Positions 32,221-42,595 of a DNA stretch of 64,000 nt are shown one piece after another (the stretch's first letter is position 1; every line of letters starts with the position of its first letter). The notes below the pieces were generated by a model. The model ran no database searches. It was not told the DNA's origin and saw nothing but the letters and a program-made list of their open reading frames with translations. The translations under genes were made by a program, and so were the position numbers. The stretch is from the NCBI GenBank assembly GCA_022414725.1, contig CM039463.1, positions 31,580,479 through 31,644,478 on the forward strand. Reading direction: 5' to 3'. The stretch is from Microglena sp. YARC. Its lineage: Eukaryota > Chlorophyta > Chlorophyceae > Chlamydomonadales > Chlamydomonadaceae.

Positions 32221-33330
32221 GTGAGATGTGCGTTGCTGGTCATGTGCTGTGCTTGTGCGTTGTGTGTGTGCTGACGTTGTGTGTGTGTGTGTGTGATGTG
32301 TGCGCGCCGCTCGTCCCTGTTCATTTGTAGACAAGTCCGGCGGTGAGTGGTCGTTGCTGGTCATGTGTGTGCCTGTGGCATGTGTGGTGTGTGTGCCTCT
32401 ATCCACTGTTCATTGTCAACAAGTGGGCGGTGAGGTGTGCATTGCTGGTCATTATGATCATGTGCTGTCTTTGGTATCGTGTGTGTGTGTGTGTGTGTGC
32501 GCGCTCGTCCCTGTTCATTGTAGACAAGAGGGCGGTGAGTGTGCATTGCTGAACATGTGCTGTGGCGTGTTTGTGTGCGTGTGTGTATGTGTGGTGTGTG
32601 TTGCCCGCTCCGTCCCTGTTCATTGTGAGACAAGTGGGCGTTGATTTGTGGTGGAGCGTTGCTGGTCATGGTGCTGTGCTGTATCGTGTGTGTGTGTGTG
32701 TGTGTGCGCGCTCCAACGTCCCTGTTCATGTAGACAAGTGTGGGCGGTGAGTGGGCGGTGCTGGTCATGTGCTGTGCTGTTGGCATGTGTGTGTGTGTGT
32801 GTGCTCGTACCCTGTTCATTGTCAACAAATGTGGGGCGGTGAGTGTTGCATTGCTGGTCATGTGCTGTGCTCTATTGTGTGTGTGTGTGTGCTCGGTCCC
32901 TGTTCATTGTAAGACAAGTGGGCGGTGAGTGGGCGTTGCTGGTCAATGTGCTGTGCTGTGGCATGTTGTATTGTGTGTGCTCGTCCCTGTTCATGTGTCA
33001 AACAAGTGGGCGGTGAGTGTGCATTGCCTGGTCATTGTGCTGTGCTGTATCGTGTGTATGTGTGTGTGTGGCCCGCTCGTCCCTGTTTCATTGTAGACAA
33101 GAGGGCCGGTGAGTGTGCATTGTCTGAACATGCTGCTGTGGCGGTTTGTGTGTGCGTGTGGTGATGTGTGTGTGTGCCCGCTCGTCCCTGTTCATTGTAG
33201 ACAAGAGGGCGGTGAGTGTGCATTGCTGAACATGTGCTGTGCTGTGGCATGTGTGTGTGTGTGTGCGTGTGTGTGCTCGTCCCTGTTCATTGTAGACAAG
33301 AGGGCGGTGACGTGTGTGTTACTTGGTCAC
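32190..33330 (+). repeat. ~85-110-bp minisatellite containing exon C end and donor
   Basis: About eleven units of CTCGTCCCTGTTCATTGTAG, ACAAGTGGGCGGTGAGTG, TGCATTGCTGGTCATGTGCT and a TGTGTG run. The first half of each unit is the last ~30 bp of exon C with its GTGAGT donor, so exon end and splice site are amplified together. Confidence 0.95.
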
Positions 33331-33339
33331 GTACTGTTG

Positions 33340-35250
33340 GCATTGTGTGTGTTTATTAGACGCTCGGTTATTTTACCAGTGTTGATTGTGTTAGTGTGCC
33401 TTCCTGTCAGTGTGCTCTGGTACGTAACCTGGTCGTGTGCTCAGGTGTTGGTGAGGGTGGGTACCTGATCATGTGCTCTGGTGTGTGTTAGCCGCCTGTT
33501 ACCTGCATTGTTTGTGTGCTCAGGGCGTTGGTGAGGTGAGACCTGGTCATGTGCTCTGGTGTGTGTTAGCGCTGTTACTGATCGTGTGCTCAGGTGTTGG
33601 TTGAGGGTGGGTACCTTGGTCATGTGCTCTGGTGTGTGTTGACCTTCGTGTACCCTGATCGTGTGCTCAGGTGTTTGTGTGAGGTGGGTACCTGGTCATC
33701 GTGCTCTGGTGTGTGTTTGGACCTTGTACCGCTGATCGTGTGCTCAGGCCGTTGGTGAGGGTGGTACCTGGTCATGTGCTCTGGTGTGTGGTTGACCTTG
33801 TACCCTGATGTCGTGTGCTTCATGCGTTGGTGAGGGTGAGGTACCTGGTCATGTGCTCTGGGGTGTTGTACTGATCGTGCTACTATTCGCCGTGTGCTCA
33901 GGCGTTGGTGAGGGTGGGTACCTGTAGTGCTCTGGTGTGTGTTTGACGTGTACCCTGATCGTGTGCGTGCTCATGCGTTGGTGAGGGTGGGTTACCTGCG
34001 TCTGGTAATACCCTGATCGTGTGCTCATGCGTTGGTGCGGCGTGGGTACTCGTCAGTACGCCACTGTTGTGTTGACGTTGTTACCCTGATTTTGTGTGCT
34101 CAGAGAGCTTGGTGAGGGTGGGCTAAACTTGCGTCATGTGCTCTGGTGTGTGTTGACGTGTGTACCCTGATCGTGTGCTCAGGTGCGTTGGTGAGGGTGG
34201 GTACCTGGTCATGTGCTCTGGTGTGTGTTGACGTTGTACCTGATCGTGTGCTCATGGGCGTTGGTGAGGGTGGGTACCTTGGTCATGTGCTCTGGTGTGT
34301 GTTTGACGTTGTACCCTGATTGCGTGTGCTCAGAGGCCGTGTTGTGTGAGGTGGATACTGGTCATGTGCTCTGGTGTGTGTTGACGTTGTACCCTGATCG
34401 TGTGCTCAGGTGTTGGTGAGGGTGGGTACCTGGTCATGTGCTCTGGTGTGTGTTGACGTTGTACCCTGATCGTGTGCTCATGCTTGCGTGAGGGTGGGTA
34501 CCACGGTTCATGTGCTCTGGTGTGTGTTGACGTTCGTACCCTGATTCGTGTGCTCAGTTGAGCGTTGGTGAGGGTGGGTACCTGGTCATGGTGCTCTGGT
34601 GTGTGTTGAGCGTTGTACCCCTTGATCGTGTGCTCAGGTGTTGGTGAGGGTGGGTACCTTTCCAACACCTGGTCATGTGCTACTGGGTGTGTGTTGACGG
34701 TCCTGTACCCTGATCGTGTGCTCATTTTGGCGTTGGTGAGGGTGGGTACCTGGTCATGTGCTCTGGTGTGTGTTGACGTTTGTACCAATCTACCCGTGCT
34801 GATTAGTGTGCTCAGATTGTGTTGGTTTCGAGGGTGGGGTACCTGGTCATTGTTGGTGTGCTTGTTGACCGTCTGGTGTTGGCGGCCGTGGTGGGGTGTG
34901 GTACGTTCTACGTTGTTACCTGATCGTTGCTCAGCAGTGAGGGTGCGGTACCTGGTCATGTGCTCTAGTGTGCTGCTGTTGACGTTTGTACCCTGAGTCT
35001 GTGCTCAGGTGTTGGTGTGAGTGAAGGGTGGGTACCTGGTCATGTGTCTCTGCATGTGTGTTTGACGTGTACCTGATCGTGGTGCTCCATGCGTTTGGTG
35101 AGGGTGGGGCTACTGCGTCATGTGCTCTGGTGTTGTGTTGGCTTTGTAACCTTGATCCTTGTGCTCTGCGTTTTGTTCTGAGGGTGGGTACCTGATCATC
35201 TATTCTGCTCGCGTTTGTAAGGAGTGGGTACCTGAGCATGGGTTTCAAAC
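33340..35250. repeat. ~70-bp minisatellite, about twenty-five units
   Basis: The unit is TGATCGTGTGCTCAGGTGTT, GGTGAGGGTGGGTACCTGGT, CATGTGCTCTGGTGTGTGTT and GACGTTGTACCC. Single-base insertions (for example TACCTTGG and CTACTGG) are scattered in a way that suggests uncorrected sequencing errors. Confidence 0.97.
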
Positions 35251-35480
35251 TTGTGTATCAACTGCTTTTCAACTGTGTTTCAACCTGTTGTTTTGGCTGC
35301 TTTTTAACTGTGTTTCAAATGTGTTTCAACTATGTTCAGCTGCTTTTTCAACTGTGGTTCAACCCTGTGTTTCGCAGCTGCTTTTTAACTGTGTTCAACT
35401 GTGTTTCAAGCTGGGCTTTTCAACTGACTGTTTCAAGTTGTGTTTCAGCTGCTTTTCTGTCCCTTGCATACTTTCCTTTC
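35250..35480. repeat. GTGTTTCAACTG.TTTT short repeat
   Basis: TTTTCAACTGTGTTTCAA-like units of about 20-25 bp repeat about ten times. Confidence 0.85.
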
Positions 35481-35533
35481 GAAGTCTGTGTTCTGTGCTC
35501 AATGTTGCAAGACAATTGACTGTGTTGCTGCCA

Positions 35534-35603
35534 TTTTTGGCGGAGCCCCCTCTTCAAGGAGGCAGGAGCCCCCAGGGTTACACATTTGTCCGTCTGTGTG
35601 ACA
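35534..35603 (+). repeat. ~68-bp dispersed repeat, second copy
   Basis: Partner of 29,916-29,984, with CTTCAAGGAGGCAGGAGCC in place of CTTGAAGGGGGCGTGAGCC. Confidence 0.8.
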
Positions 35604-35801
35604 GTTGACAGAGCAAACTGAAGCTAACCAGACCACACCATACCACTCCGAACAAAGCCAAAACAAAAACAAACAAAAAGCAAACAAACTTGATTCGTCG
35701 TTTGGCAGGGCCAATGGAGTATTGTTCAAGCTGATCCGATTTTGTGAACCTGCTCCCAATCACCCAAAAGGCGCAGTTCAACCAGTTTGACATTTTAATA
35801 T

Positions 35802-37293
35802 GGTAAGAAGGATGGCGTTTGCAGGACATCCCCAACCCAGCCCAATCCATTCCCAACCCAGCCCAACAGCCCAACCCTCAACCCAACCCATCCCAACCAT
35901 CCCAACATCCCAAACCCATCCCAAGCCCAACCCCAACCCAGCCAAACCCAGCCAAACCCAGCCAAAACCCAAGCCCAATCTATCCCAAACCATCCAACCC
36001 AATCCTACCCATCCCAAACCCATCCCCAACCATCCCAACCCATCCCAATCCATCCCCAACCCTTTCCCAACCCATCCCCAATCCATCCCAAACCCATCCC
36101 ATCCAACCCAGCCCAACCCGCCCAACCCAGCCCAACCCAGCCCAACCAGTCCCAAATCCATCCCAACCCAGCCCAACCCAGCCCACCCAGAGCCCAACCC
36201 CAGCCCAATCTATCCCAAACCCAGCCAAACCCATATGTCAACCCATCCCAACCCATCCCAACCCCATCCCAATCTCCATCCAACCATCAACCCATCCAAC
36301 GCATTCCCAATCCATCCCAACCTATCCCAAACCCATCCAACCCATCCCAACCCATCCCAACCCATCCCATCCCACTCAACCCACCCAACCCATCCCAGCC
36401 CATCCACCATCCCCATCCCTCATCCCATCCCCTACTTTGCACACCTCAACCCTCGTCCTCAAACACCAACACAAAACCAAAATCCCCACCACATCCATCC
36501 CGCCCAACCACCGACAACATTTTTCCCCAACCCATCCCTCCCACCACCCACTCCTCCAACGAACCACCTCCCCGATACCTCCAAACCGCCGCATCCCCCC
36601 CCAACCCGGCAATCCCCGCACATCCCGACCCATCCCACACAACCCCAACCCCGACGGGCTCCATCCACGACACACATACCAATTCCCATCCACCCCCCAT
36701 CCCCCATTCCCTTCCACCTCCCTCCCATGCCATCCCAACCCAACCGACTCACTTCCCATCCAACACCACCCAAACCCAACCCAACCAACCCACACCACAA
36801 CCCAACCCAACCCATTCAACCCCCCCACCCAACCCAACGCCTAACCCAACCCAACCCAAACCCCCAACCCAAGCCCAACCCATCCCCATCCCATCCCATC
36901 CCATCCCAACCCATCCACCCCTCCATCCCATCCCAACCCAACCCAACCCAACCCAACCCAACCCAACCCAACCCAACCAACCCCAACCCATCCAATCCCA
37001 ACCCAACCAACCCATCCCAACCCATCCCATCCCATCACAACCCACCCATCACAACCCATCCCATCACAACCCATCCCATCCCATCCCGACCCACATCCCA
37101 TCCCATCCCATTCCCAACCCCAACCCAAACCCAACCAACCCAACCCAACCGCCAACCCACACCCATCCCATCCCATCCCATCCATCCCCTATCCCATACT
37201 CATCCCATTCCCAATCCATTTCGACCCAACCCATCCCAACCCGACCCATCCCATTCCCAACCCAGAGACATACTGAGGTAAGAAGGATGGCGT
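35802..37293. repeat. CCCAACC/CCCATCC array bracketed by 17-bp direct repeats
   Basis: About 1.4 kb of CCCAACCCATCCCAACCCAG-like sequence. GGTAAGAAGGATGGCGT occurs at 35,802-35,818 and again at 37,277-37,293, just outside the array on each side. The 493-codon plus frame is a repeat translation. Confidence 0.95.
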
Positions 37294-37394
37294 GCAGACC
37301 ACCATATGGGACCAGTCCAAAAAAACCCCTCCAGGGGGCTGACAGCCCCCCCCTCTTCCCCCTATTGGTGGTTGGCCCCAGTACAAGCAAACGG

Positions 37395-37840
37395 GCCTGG
37401 CCACCTCAAACCTCCCGCCTCGTAATAAGGTACTTTTAATTAATTTATTTATTAATGAATTGCGGTAATTAATTAATTAATTTTATGTATTATTGTATTA
37501 TTTAAGGAGGATTTCAAGAGCAAACGAATTATCATTGTTTGTTCACCGCGTTGTCTGCCATGCCTTTGCCATTGCCACTTGCCCTGGTCTATGTCTGTCT
37601 ATGTCACTGCCCTTGCCTCTTAACCTCCCGCCTCGTAACAAGGCGTACTATTTATTTATTCATTATTGAATGAATGAAATCCCGTATTTAAGGAGGATTT
37701 CAGAAGCAGAAGAGTATCACTGTTTTGTCACTGCATCTTTTTATGTCACTTGCCCACAACCTCCGCCTCGTAGCAATTATTATTTATTTATTAAGAAGGA
37801 TTTCAGGCAGCAAACAAACATCATCGTTATTTCGCCCCCC
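37395..37840. repeat. Three diverged ~200-bp units
   Basis: CCTCCCGCCTCGTAA, an AT-rich TTTATTTATT stretch, TTTAAGGAGGATTTCA and a GTTTGTCAC block recur near 37,407, 37,625 and 37,760. A CA microsatellite follows at 37,855-37,905. Confidence 0.8.
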
Positions 37841-37909
37841 TTTTTTTAAAAACTACACACACACAACACACCACACACACACACACACAACACACACACA
37901 CACACCGGC

Positions 37910-38220
37910 GTCGCACTCGGGTCGCACCATGTTGCTCAATTTGTGACGCGTCTTAGAAAACAAAAAAAAGGTGAACATCAGAGCAGCCTGAGTCAAATGG
38001 AAATATGAATGCTTCCGGCCTAGAGTTTAATGGGTAAGCATTTGTATCCACCAGCGAAGATTCCATTTGTCTCAATAGCTTAGTCAGCGTCATGTCTTCG
38101 TGTTTTGCTTCAGTTGCGTCACCAGTTCGACTCTCTGTGGCGTACGATGCAGGACAGAGGTACAATGTGCATGCGCACCTAACGCTTTCAGCCAGCAGCC
38201 CATGCACTCGCATACGCATT
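37910..38220. other. No gene seen
   Basis: Unique-looking sequence between the CA tract and the next array. A minus frame (38,588-37,953) is open but mostly crosses the repeat. Confidence 0.4.
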
Positions 38221-38770
38221 CCACAGAGCAAAGTATTTGTATCCACCGGCAGTGGTGTATGCAGAAACAAATATCCAAACAACATACAACAACAACTGAA
38301 CAGATGCTTTGCATGTATGCTCAGGTGTTGCGTCCTAATTCGTACCCACCAGCATAAGCATATGCAGAAACAAATATCCAAACAACATACAACAACAACT
38401 GTACGGGTGCTCCGAGTGTATGCTCCTGTGTTGCGTTCAAATTCGTGTCCACCCACATATGCGCATGCAGAAACAAATGAACGAGTGACGATAGATTCGC
38501 ATAACGTTCTGCATATGCCTATATGTATGTATATTTTATGTATGTATATATTTTGTTTTTTTACATTCATGCATATGCCTAAGCGCATGTATATTTAATG
38601 TATGCAGAAACAAATATCCAAACAACGTACAACAACAACTGAACGGGTGCTTAATGTGTGTGCGCAGGTGGTGCAACGCAATTCGTATCCACCTGCATAA
38701 GCTTATGCAGAAACAAACATCCAAACAACGTACAAAAACAACTGAATGGGTGCTTAATGTGTGTGCGCAG
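38220..38770 (+). repeat. ~100-bp minisatellite containing the exon D acceptor
   Basis: About five units of ATGCAGAAACAAATATCCAA, ACAACATACAACAACAACTG, TGTGCGCAG or ATGCTCAG, and GTGGTGCGTCCAAATTCGTA. The last unit runs into exon D: GTGCGCAG|GTGGTGCGTCCAAATTGCGG. Each unit therefore repeats the acceptor and about 16 bp of exon. Confidence 0.92.
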
Positions 38771-39057
38771 GTGGTGCGTCCAAATTGCGGAGGGTCTTGA
38801 GTATTTGCACAAGCAAGACCACGTCCATGGGGATCTGAAAGCTGAGAGTGTTTTCATCACAGACAATAGCGAAATTGGAAGAAGATCGGTAAGTTCTTGT
38901 GTTAGTAAGCATTCGTTTGTAGATCTGAAAGCTGAGAGTGTTTTCATCACGGATAATAGGGAAATTGGAGGAAGATCGGTAAGTTCTTGTGTTAGTAAGC
39001 ATTTGTTTGTAGATCTGAAAGCTGAGAGTGTTTTCATCACAGATAATAGCGAAATTG
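38771..39057 (+). CDS. Kinase-like gene exon D: catalytic loop, repeated 2.5 times in frame
   Basis: Acceptor GTGTGCGCAG; the frame reads CVQIAEGLEYLH, then QDHVHGDLKAESVFITDN. This is kinase helix alphaE and the catalytic loop: HGD for HRD keeps the catalytic Asp, and the Lys is kept, but the metal-binding Asn is Ser (AES for PEN). A 90-bp block from GATCTGAAA recurs at 38,832, 38,922 and 39,012. Being 30 codons, it keeps the frame, giving DLKAESVFITDN.EIG three times. Blocks 1 and 2 each carry TCG|GTAAGT; block 3 carries G|GTAACT at 39,058, whose phase fits the next exon. So the true exon end is ambiguous: 38,888 or 39,057. Confidence 0.65.
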
Positions 39058-39120
39058 GTAACTACTGTTGTGTGTTTGGTAACTACTGTTGTGTGTTTGG
39101 TAACTGCTGTTGTTCCCTGC
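39058..39120 (+). repeat. Three 21-bp units beginning with a GT donor
   Basis: GTAACTACTGTTGTGTGTTTG occurs twice and a third unit is diverged. The array begins exactly at the GT that ends exon D, so the donor itself is triplicated. Confidence 0.85.
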
Positions 39121-39129
39121 ACTAGACTT

Positions 39130-39445
39130 AATACTTGCACACACATGTGCTATCACACACACACACGCACACATGTGCAAACACCTGCACACACATGTGC
39201 TATCACACACTGAGTCCACACACAGACCGCCCACCCCCACCCCTCCACACGCACACACCACACCCCCACCACCCCCACACACGGCGACTGTGTTTGTATC
39301 CCCCAACCACACTCACACACAGACACACACACACAGACACACACACACAGACCCCCCCCCCCCCCCCTAACACACACACACACACACACCGCGACTGTTT
39401 GTATCCCCCAACCTACACACACACCACGCACCTTACCCCCCCACC
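39130..39445. repeat. CA-rich microsatellite tract
   Basis: CACACACATGTGCTATCACA, CACACACAGAC and C runs. A CGACTGTGTTTGTATCCCCC block is duplicated (39,286 and 39,392). Confidence 0.9.
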
Positions 39446-39467
39446 CCCCGCAACTTTTGAATCTCAG

Positions 39468-39782
39468 CGGTGATAGGAGGAATCAAGGCCACTGTCTTAT
39501 TGAGGCTTGCACATGCGAAAAGTGCTGCAGTGCCAGATTGCATTGCGACATCCATCAGCAGCAAGCAACAACAGCAGTGCCTAGCGGGCCATGTTGCAAC
39601 ATCCATCACCAGCAAGCAGCAGCATCAGCAGCAGCTAAGCTTAGCAGGCCACGTGAACGAGCGAGCAGAGAAGAAGGGGATGAACATAACGAGCACCCCA
39701 AGCAGCGCATGCACAGCAAGCAGCCCGAGCTTCGAAAAAATGAGAGTAGGAAAAAGCTTGAGCACGATACGTAGTGGTCCAG
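39468..39782 (+). CDS. Kinase-like gene exon E: activation segment with DFG lost
   Basis: ACTTTTGAATCTCAG precedes it and CCAG|GTGAGC follows. The frame in phase with the 39,057 end of exon D is open throughout: VIGGIKATVLLRLAHAKSAA, a Gln/Ser-rich stretch, then KMRVGKSLSTIRSGP. Joined to exon D the reading is ITDNSEI-A-VIGGIKA, and by position GGI falls on DFG. A second frame is open to a TAG near the end and has a Cys cluster (EACTCEKCCSARLHC), so the choice rests on phase and spacing. If correct, the activation loop is unusually long, about 90 residues, and the metal-binding Asp is absent. Confidence 0.45.
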
Positions 39783-39794
39783 GTGAGCCCCATT

Positions 39795-40845
39795 GCTTGG
39801 TCTGTTCCAGGTAGTATGTTCACAGGTTGCAGGTTTGTAGGTGGGTGGGTGTAGGTAGGTGGGTGAGGGGAGGTGTGAGTAGGTGAGTATGCTATTACCA
39901 GTTACCATGTTCACAGTTTGATGATGGGTGGGTGTAGGTAGGTGGGTGTGGAAAGGTGTGAGTAGGTGAGTATGCTATTACCAGTTACCATGTTCGCAGT
40001 TTGCAGGTGGGTGGGTGGGTGGGTGTAGGTAGGTGGGTTTGGGTAGGTGTGAGTAGGTGAGTATGCTATTACCAGTTGGCATGTTCACAGTTTGTAGGTG
40101 GGTTTGGGTAGGTGTGAGTAGGTGAGTATGCTATTACCAGTTGGCATGTTCACAGTTTGTAGGTGGGTGGGTGGGTAGGTGGGTGTGGGAGGTTGAGTAG
40201 GTGTTTATGCTATTTACCACTTGGCATGTTCACAGTTTTTAGGTGGGTGGGTGGGTAGGTGGGTGTGGGGAGGTGTGAGTAGGCGTTTATGCTATTACCA
40301 CTTGGCATGTTCACAATTTGTAGGTGGGTGGGTGGGTGTAGGTAGGTAGGTAGGTGGAGGTGGGCTGTGGGGAGGTGTGAGTAGGTGAGTATGCTATTAC
40401 CAGTTGGCATGTTCACAGTTTGATGGTGGGTGGGTGTAGGTAGGCGGATAGGTAGGTGGGTGTGGGGAGGTGTGAGTAGGTGAGTAAGCTATTACCAGTT
40501 GGCATGTTCACAGTTTGATGGTGGGTGGGTGGGTGTAGGTAGGTAGGTAGTGGTGTGGGGAGGTGTGAGTAGGTGAGTATGCTATTACCAGTTGGCATGT
40601 TCACAGTTTGATGGTGGGTGGGTGTAGGTAGGTGGGTGAGGGGAGGTGTGTATGCTATTACCAGTTAGCATGTTCACAGTTTGCAGGTTTGTAGGTGGGA
40701 GGGTGTGAGTAGGTGTGTATGCTATTCCAGTTGGCATGTTTACAGTTTGCAGGTTTGTAGGTAGGTGGGTGTGGGGAAGTGTGCGTAAGTGAGTATGCTA
40801 TTACCAGTTAGCATATTCACAGTTTGATGATGGTTTAACATCCCA
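39795..40845. repeat. ~75-105-bp minisatellite, about eleven units
   Basis: The unit is GTGAGTAGGTGAGTATGCTA, TTACCAGTTGGCATGTTCAC, AGTTTG and a GGTGGGTGGGTGTAGGTAGG tail. Each unit begins with GTGAGTAGGTGAGTATG, resembling the GTGAGC donor that precedes the array. Confidence 0.95.
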
Positions 40846-40939
40846 TTACTTGGTCTAGTGTACGATTAAATTATCACTGTAGCATGAACTCAGGGCCCCC
40901 GTCGGTTATAAACGATGTTTAGGGTTCAGTTCATCAATT

Positions 40940-40992
40940 CTTTTTTCTTTTGAAGCCCTTCCTAACACGGTTGGGCAAGACCTGTAGCCAGT
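40940..40992 (+). repeat. Dispersed short repeat, truncated copy 6
   Basis: CTTTTGAAGCCCTTCCTAAC, ACGGTTGGGCAAGACC and GTAGCCAG match the left half of the family; the CCCCTGGACTG half is missing. Confidence 0.6.
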
Positions 40993-40994
40993 TT

Positions 40995-41310
40995 GCGAGT
41001 GCAACGAATGCAACCTGTCAACCGAATGCAACCAAATGCATCCTGTCAACCAAATGCAACTGAATGCTACCTGTCAACTGGATACAACGAATGCATCCTG
41101 TCAACCGAATGCAACCAAAAGCAACCAAAAGCAACCAAATGCAAACTGTCAACCAAATGCAACCTAGCAACCAAATGCAACGGAATGCATCCTGTCAACC
41201 GAAATGCAACTGAATGCAACCTGTCAACCGAATGGAACCTGTCACCAAAATACAACCGAATGCAACCTGTCAACCGAATGCAACCGAATGCAACCTGTCA
41301 ACCGTATCCT
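40995..41310. repeat. 18-bp minisatellite CAACCGAATGCAACCTGT
   Basis: Units of CAACCGAATGCAACCTGT and shorter AACCAAATGCA forms repeat about sixteen times. The 108-codon frame across it is artefactual. Two GATCTGAG..CAGGTGATCA copies follow. Confidence 0.95.
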
Positions 41311-41439
41311 GTGATCTGAGCTTAGGTGATCACACACACACACACACCTGTCAGAAACAGATCTGAGATCCAGTGATCTGAGATCAGGTGATCAACCCCC
41401 AACCCCTCACACCCCTTCCTCACTCCCTTTATGTTTCAG

Positions 41440-41998
41440 GGAAGTGACAGCTTGCTCGGAAAGCAAGAACTAAACTGGAAGCCTACTTTCCTAGCGGGCT
41501 TTGCGTCAGAGAGCCGGCTGGGGCATGATAAAGCGGCCAAGGCGACCAAGTCATGTTTGCGAACAAGCTCGCAAAAGGTCCTTAAAGGCGGAACCCGACC
41601 ACCGGTGCATGGATTTCCATCGAGCCGCTTTTCAACTGAGATCCTGCCCGCCTGGACCGACCCCGGGGCTCACTTTCCCACCTCAGTGGGCACTAGAACC
41701 AGCTCAACCATGTCCGCTTCACGGGACTTGTCCTTCAATACCCAGATCGTGCAGAATCTTACGGCCTACAGCAAGGGCCACCGGACCAGCATATTGGGAA
41801 CGTGCCAGTCAGTCGACCGACCGAGCCGAGTAAGGACCACAAACCCCAAGATGTGGGCCTCAAAGCCTCTGATGGTTGATCTCTCGAGCTCCTCTTGCAG
41901 ATCTGGGAAGGATTGGTTTGAGCGAGAGAGGATCAGATCAGTGGGCTCTGGAAGCTCAGGGAGCGAGAGAGTCCTTCAGGTGCGTTCACAACGATGAA
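41440..41998 (+). pseudogene. Possible decayed kinase C-lobe exon
   Basis: CCCTTTATGTTTCAG is a good acceptor. One frame is open for 186 codons (GSDSLLGKQELNWKP, FLAGFASESRLGHDK, SSRFSTEILPAW); a second is open for 110. An alternative acceptor CTACTTTCCTAG at 41,494 would fit the phase of exon E. RFSTEI and, in another frame, GAWISIEPLF could be scattered pieces of the APE and FSTxSDVW region, but only with frameshifts. It follows the kinase exons in order and strand, which is the main support. It could also be an unrelated exon. Confidence 0.3.
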
Positions 41999-42595
41999 GT
42001 GGAGTGGGACGGGGTGGATGGGGTTGAAGTGGAGTGAGTCGGGGTGGGATGGGGTGGCCTCAAGCGCTGATGGTGGATTCTTTCTTTGAGCTCCCTTGCA
42101 GGGCTGGGAAGGATTGGTTTGAGCGAGAAAGGATCAGATCTGTGGGCTCTGGAAGCTCAGGGAGTGGAAGAGTCCCTGTCAGGTACGCTCATAACGATAC
42201 GTGGTGTAGGACAGGGTGCGATGGGGTGGATTGGGTTTGAAGTGGAGTGGGACCGGGTGGGAGGGGGTGCAGCTAGAAAGGATGGTTGATTCTCCAGCTC
42301 CTCTTGCAGAGCTGGGAATGATTGGTTTGGACGAGAAAAGAGCAGATCTGTGGGCTAGGTAAGCTCAGGGAGTGAGAGATCCCCCCATTCAGGCAACAAA
42401 AAAAAAAAAAAAAAGTGCGCTCACAACGATGAAGTGGAGTGGGACGAGATGGGATGGGGTGGATTGGGTTATAGTGGAGTGGGGCGGGGTGGGATGGGTG
42501 GTATAGAAAGGATGGTTGATCTCCCTCGAGCTCCTCTTGCGAAGAGCTGGGAAGGATTTCAGGGCCCAATTGAGCGAGAAGAAACATATCAGATT
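41875..42595 (+). repeat. ~200-bp unit, four copies, each with acceptor and exon-like core
   Basis: CTCCTCTTGCAG then a ..CTGGGAAGGATTGGTTTGAG, CGAGA.AGGATCAGATCTGT, GGGCTCTGGAAGCTCAGGGA block recurs near 41,890, 42,088, 42,293 and 42,530. Spacers contain TGGAGTGGGACGGGGTGG. The last copy is scrambled. The first copy is continuous with the open frame of the previous feature. Confidence 0.9.

Noticed and set aside
31156..32406. 416-codon Gly/Trp-rich minus frame
   Set aside because: Reverse translation of the 47-bp C-rich minisatellite.
35800..37281. 493-codon Pro/Asn/Gln-rich frame
   Set aside because: Pure translation of the CCCAACC array; two plus frames are open over most of it.
39153..39431. 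Cys/Val/Gly-rich minus frames
   Set aside because: Translation of a CA/C microsatellite tract.
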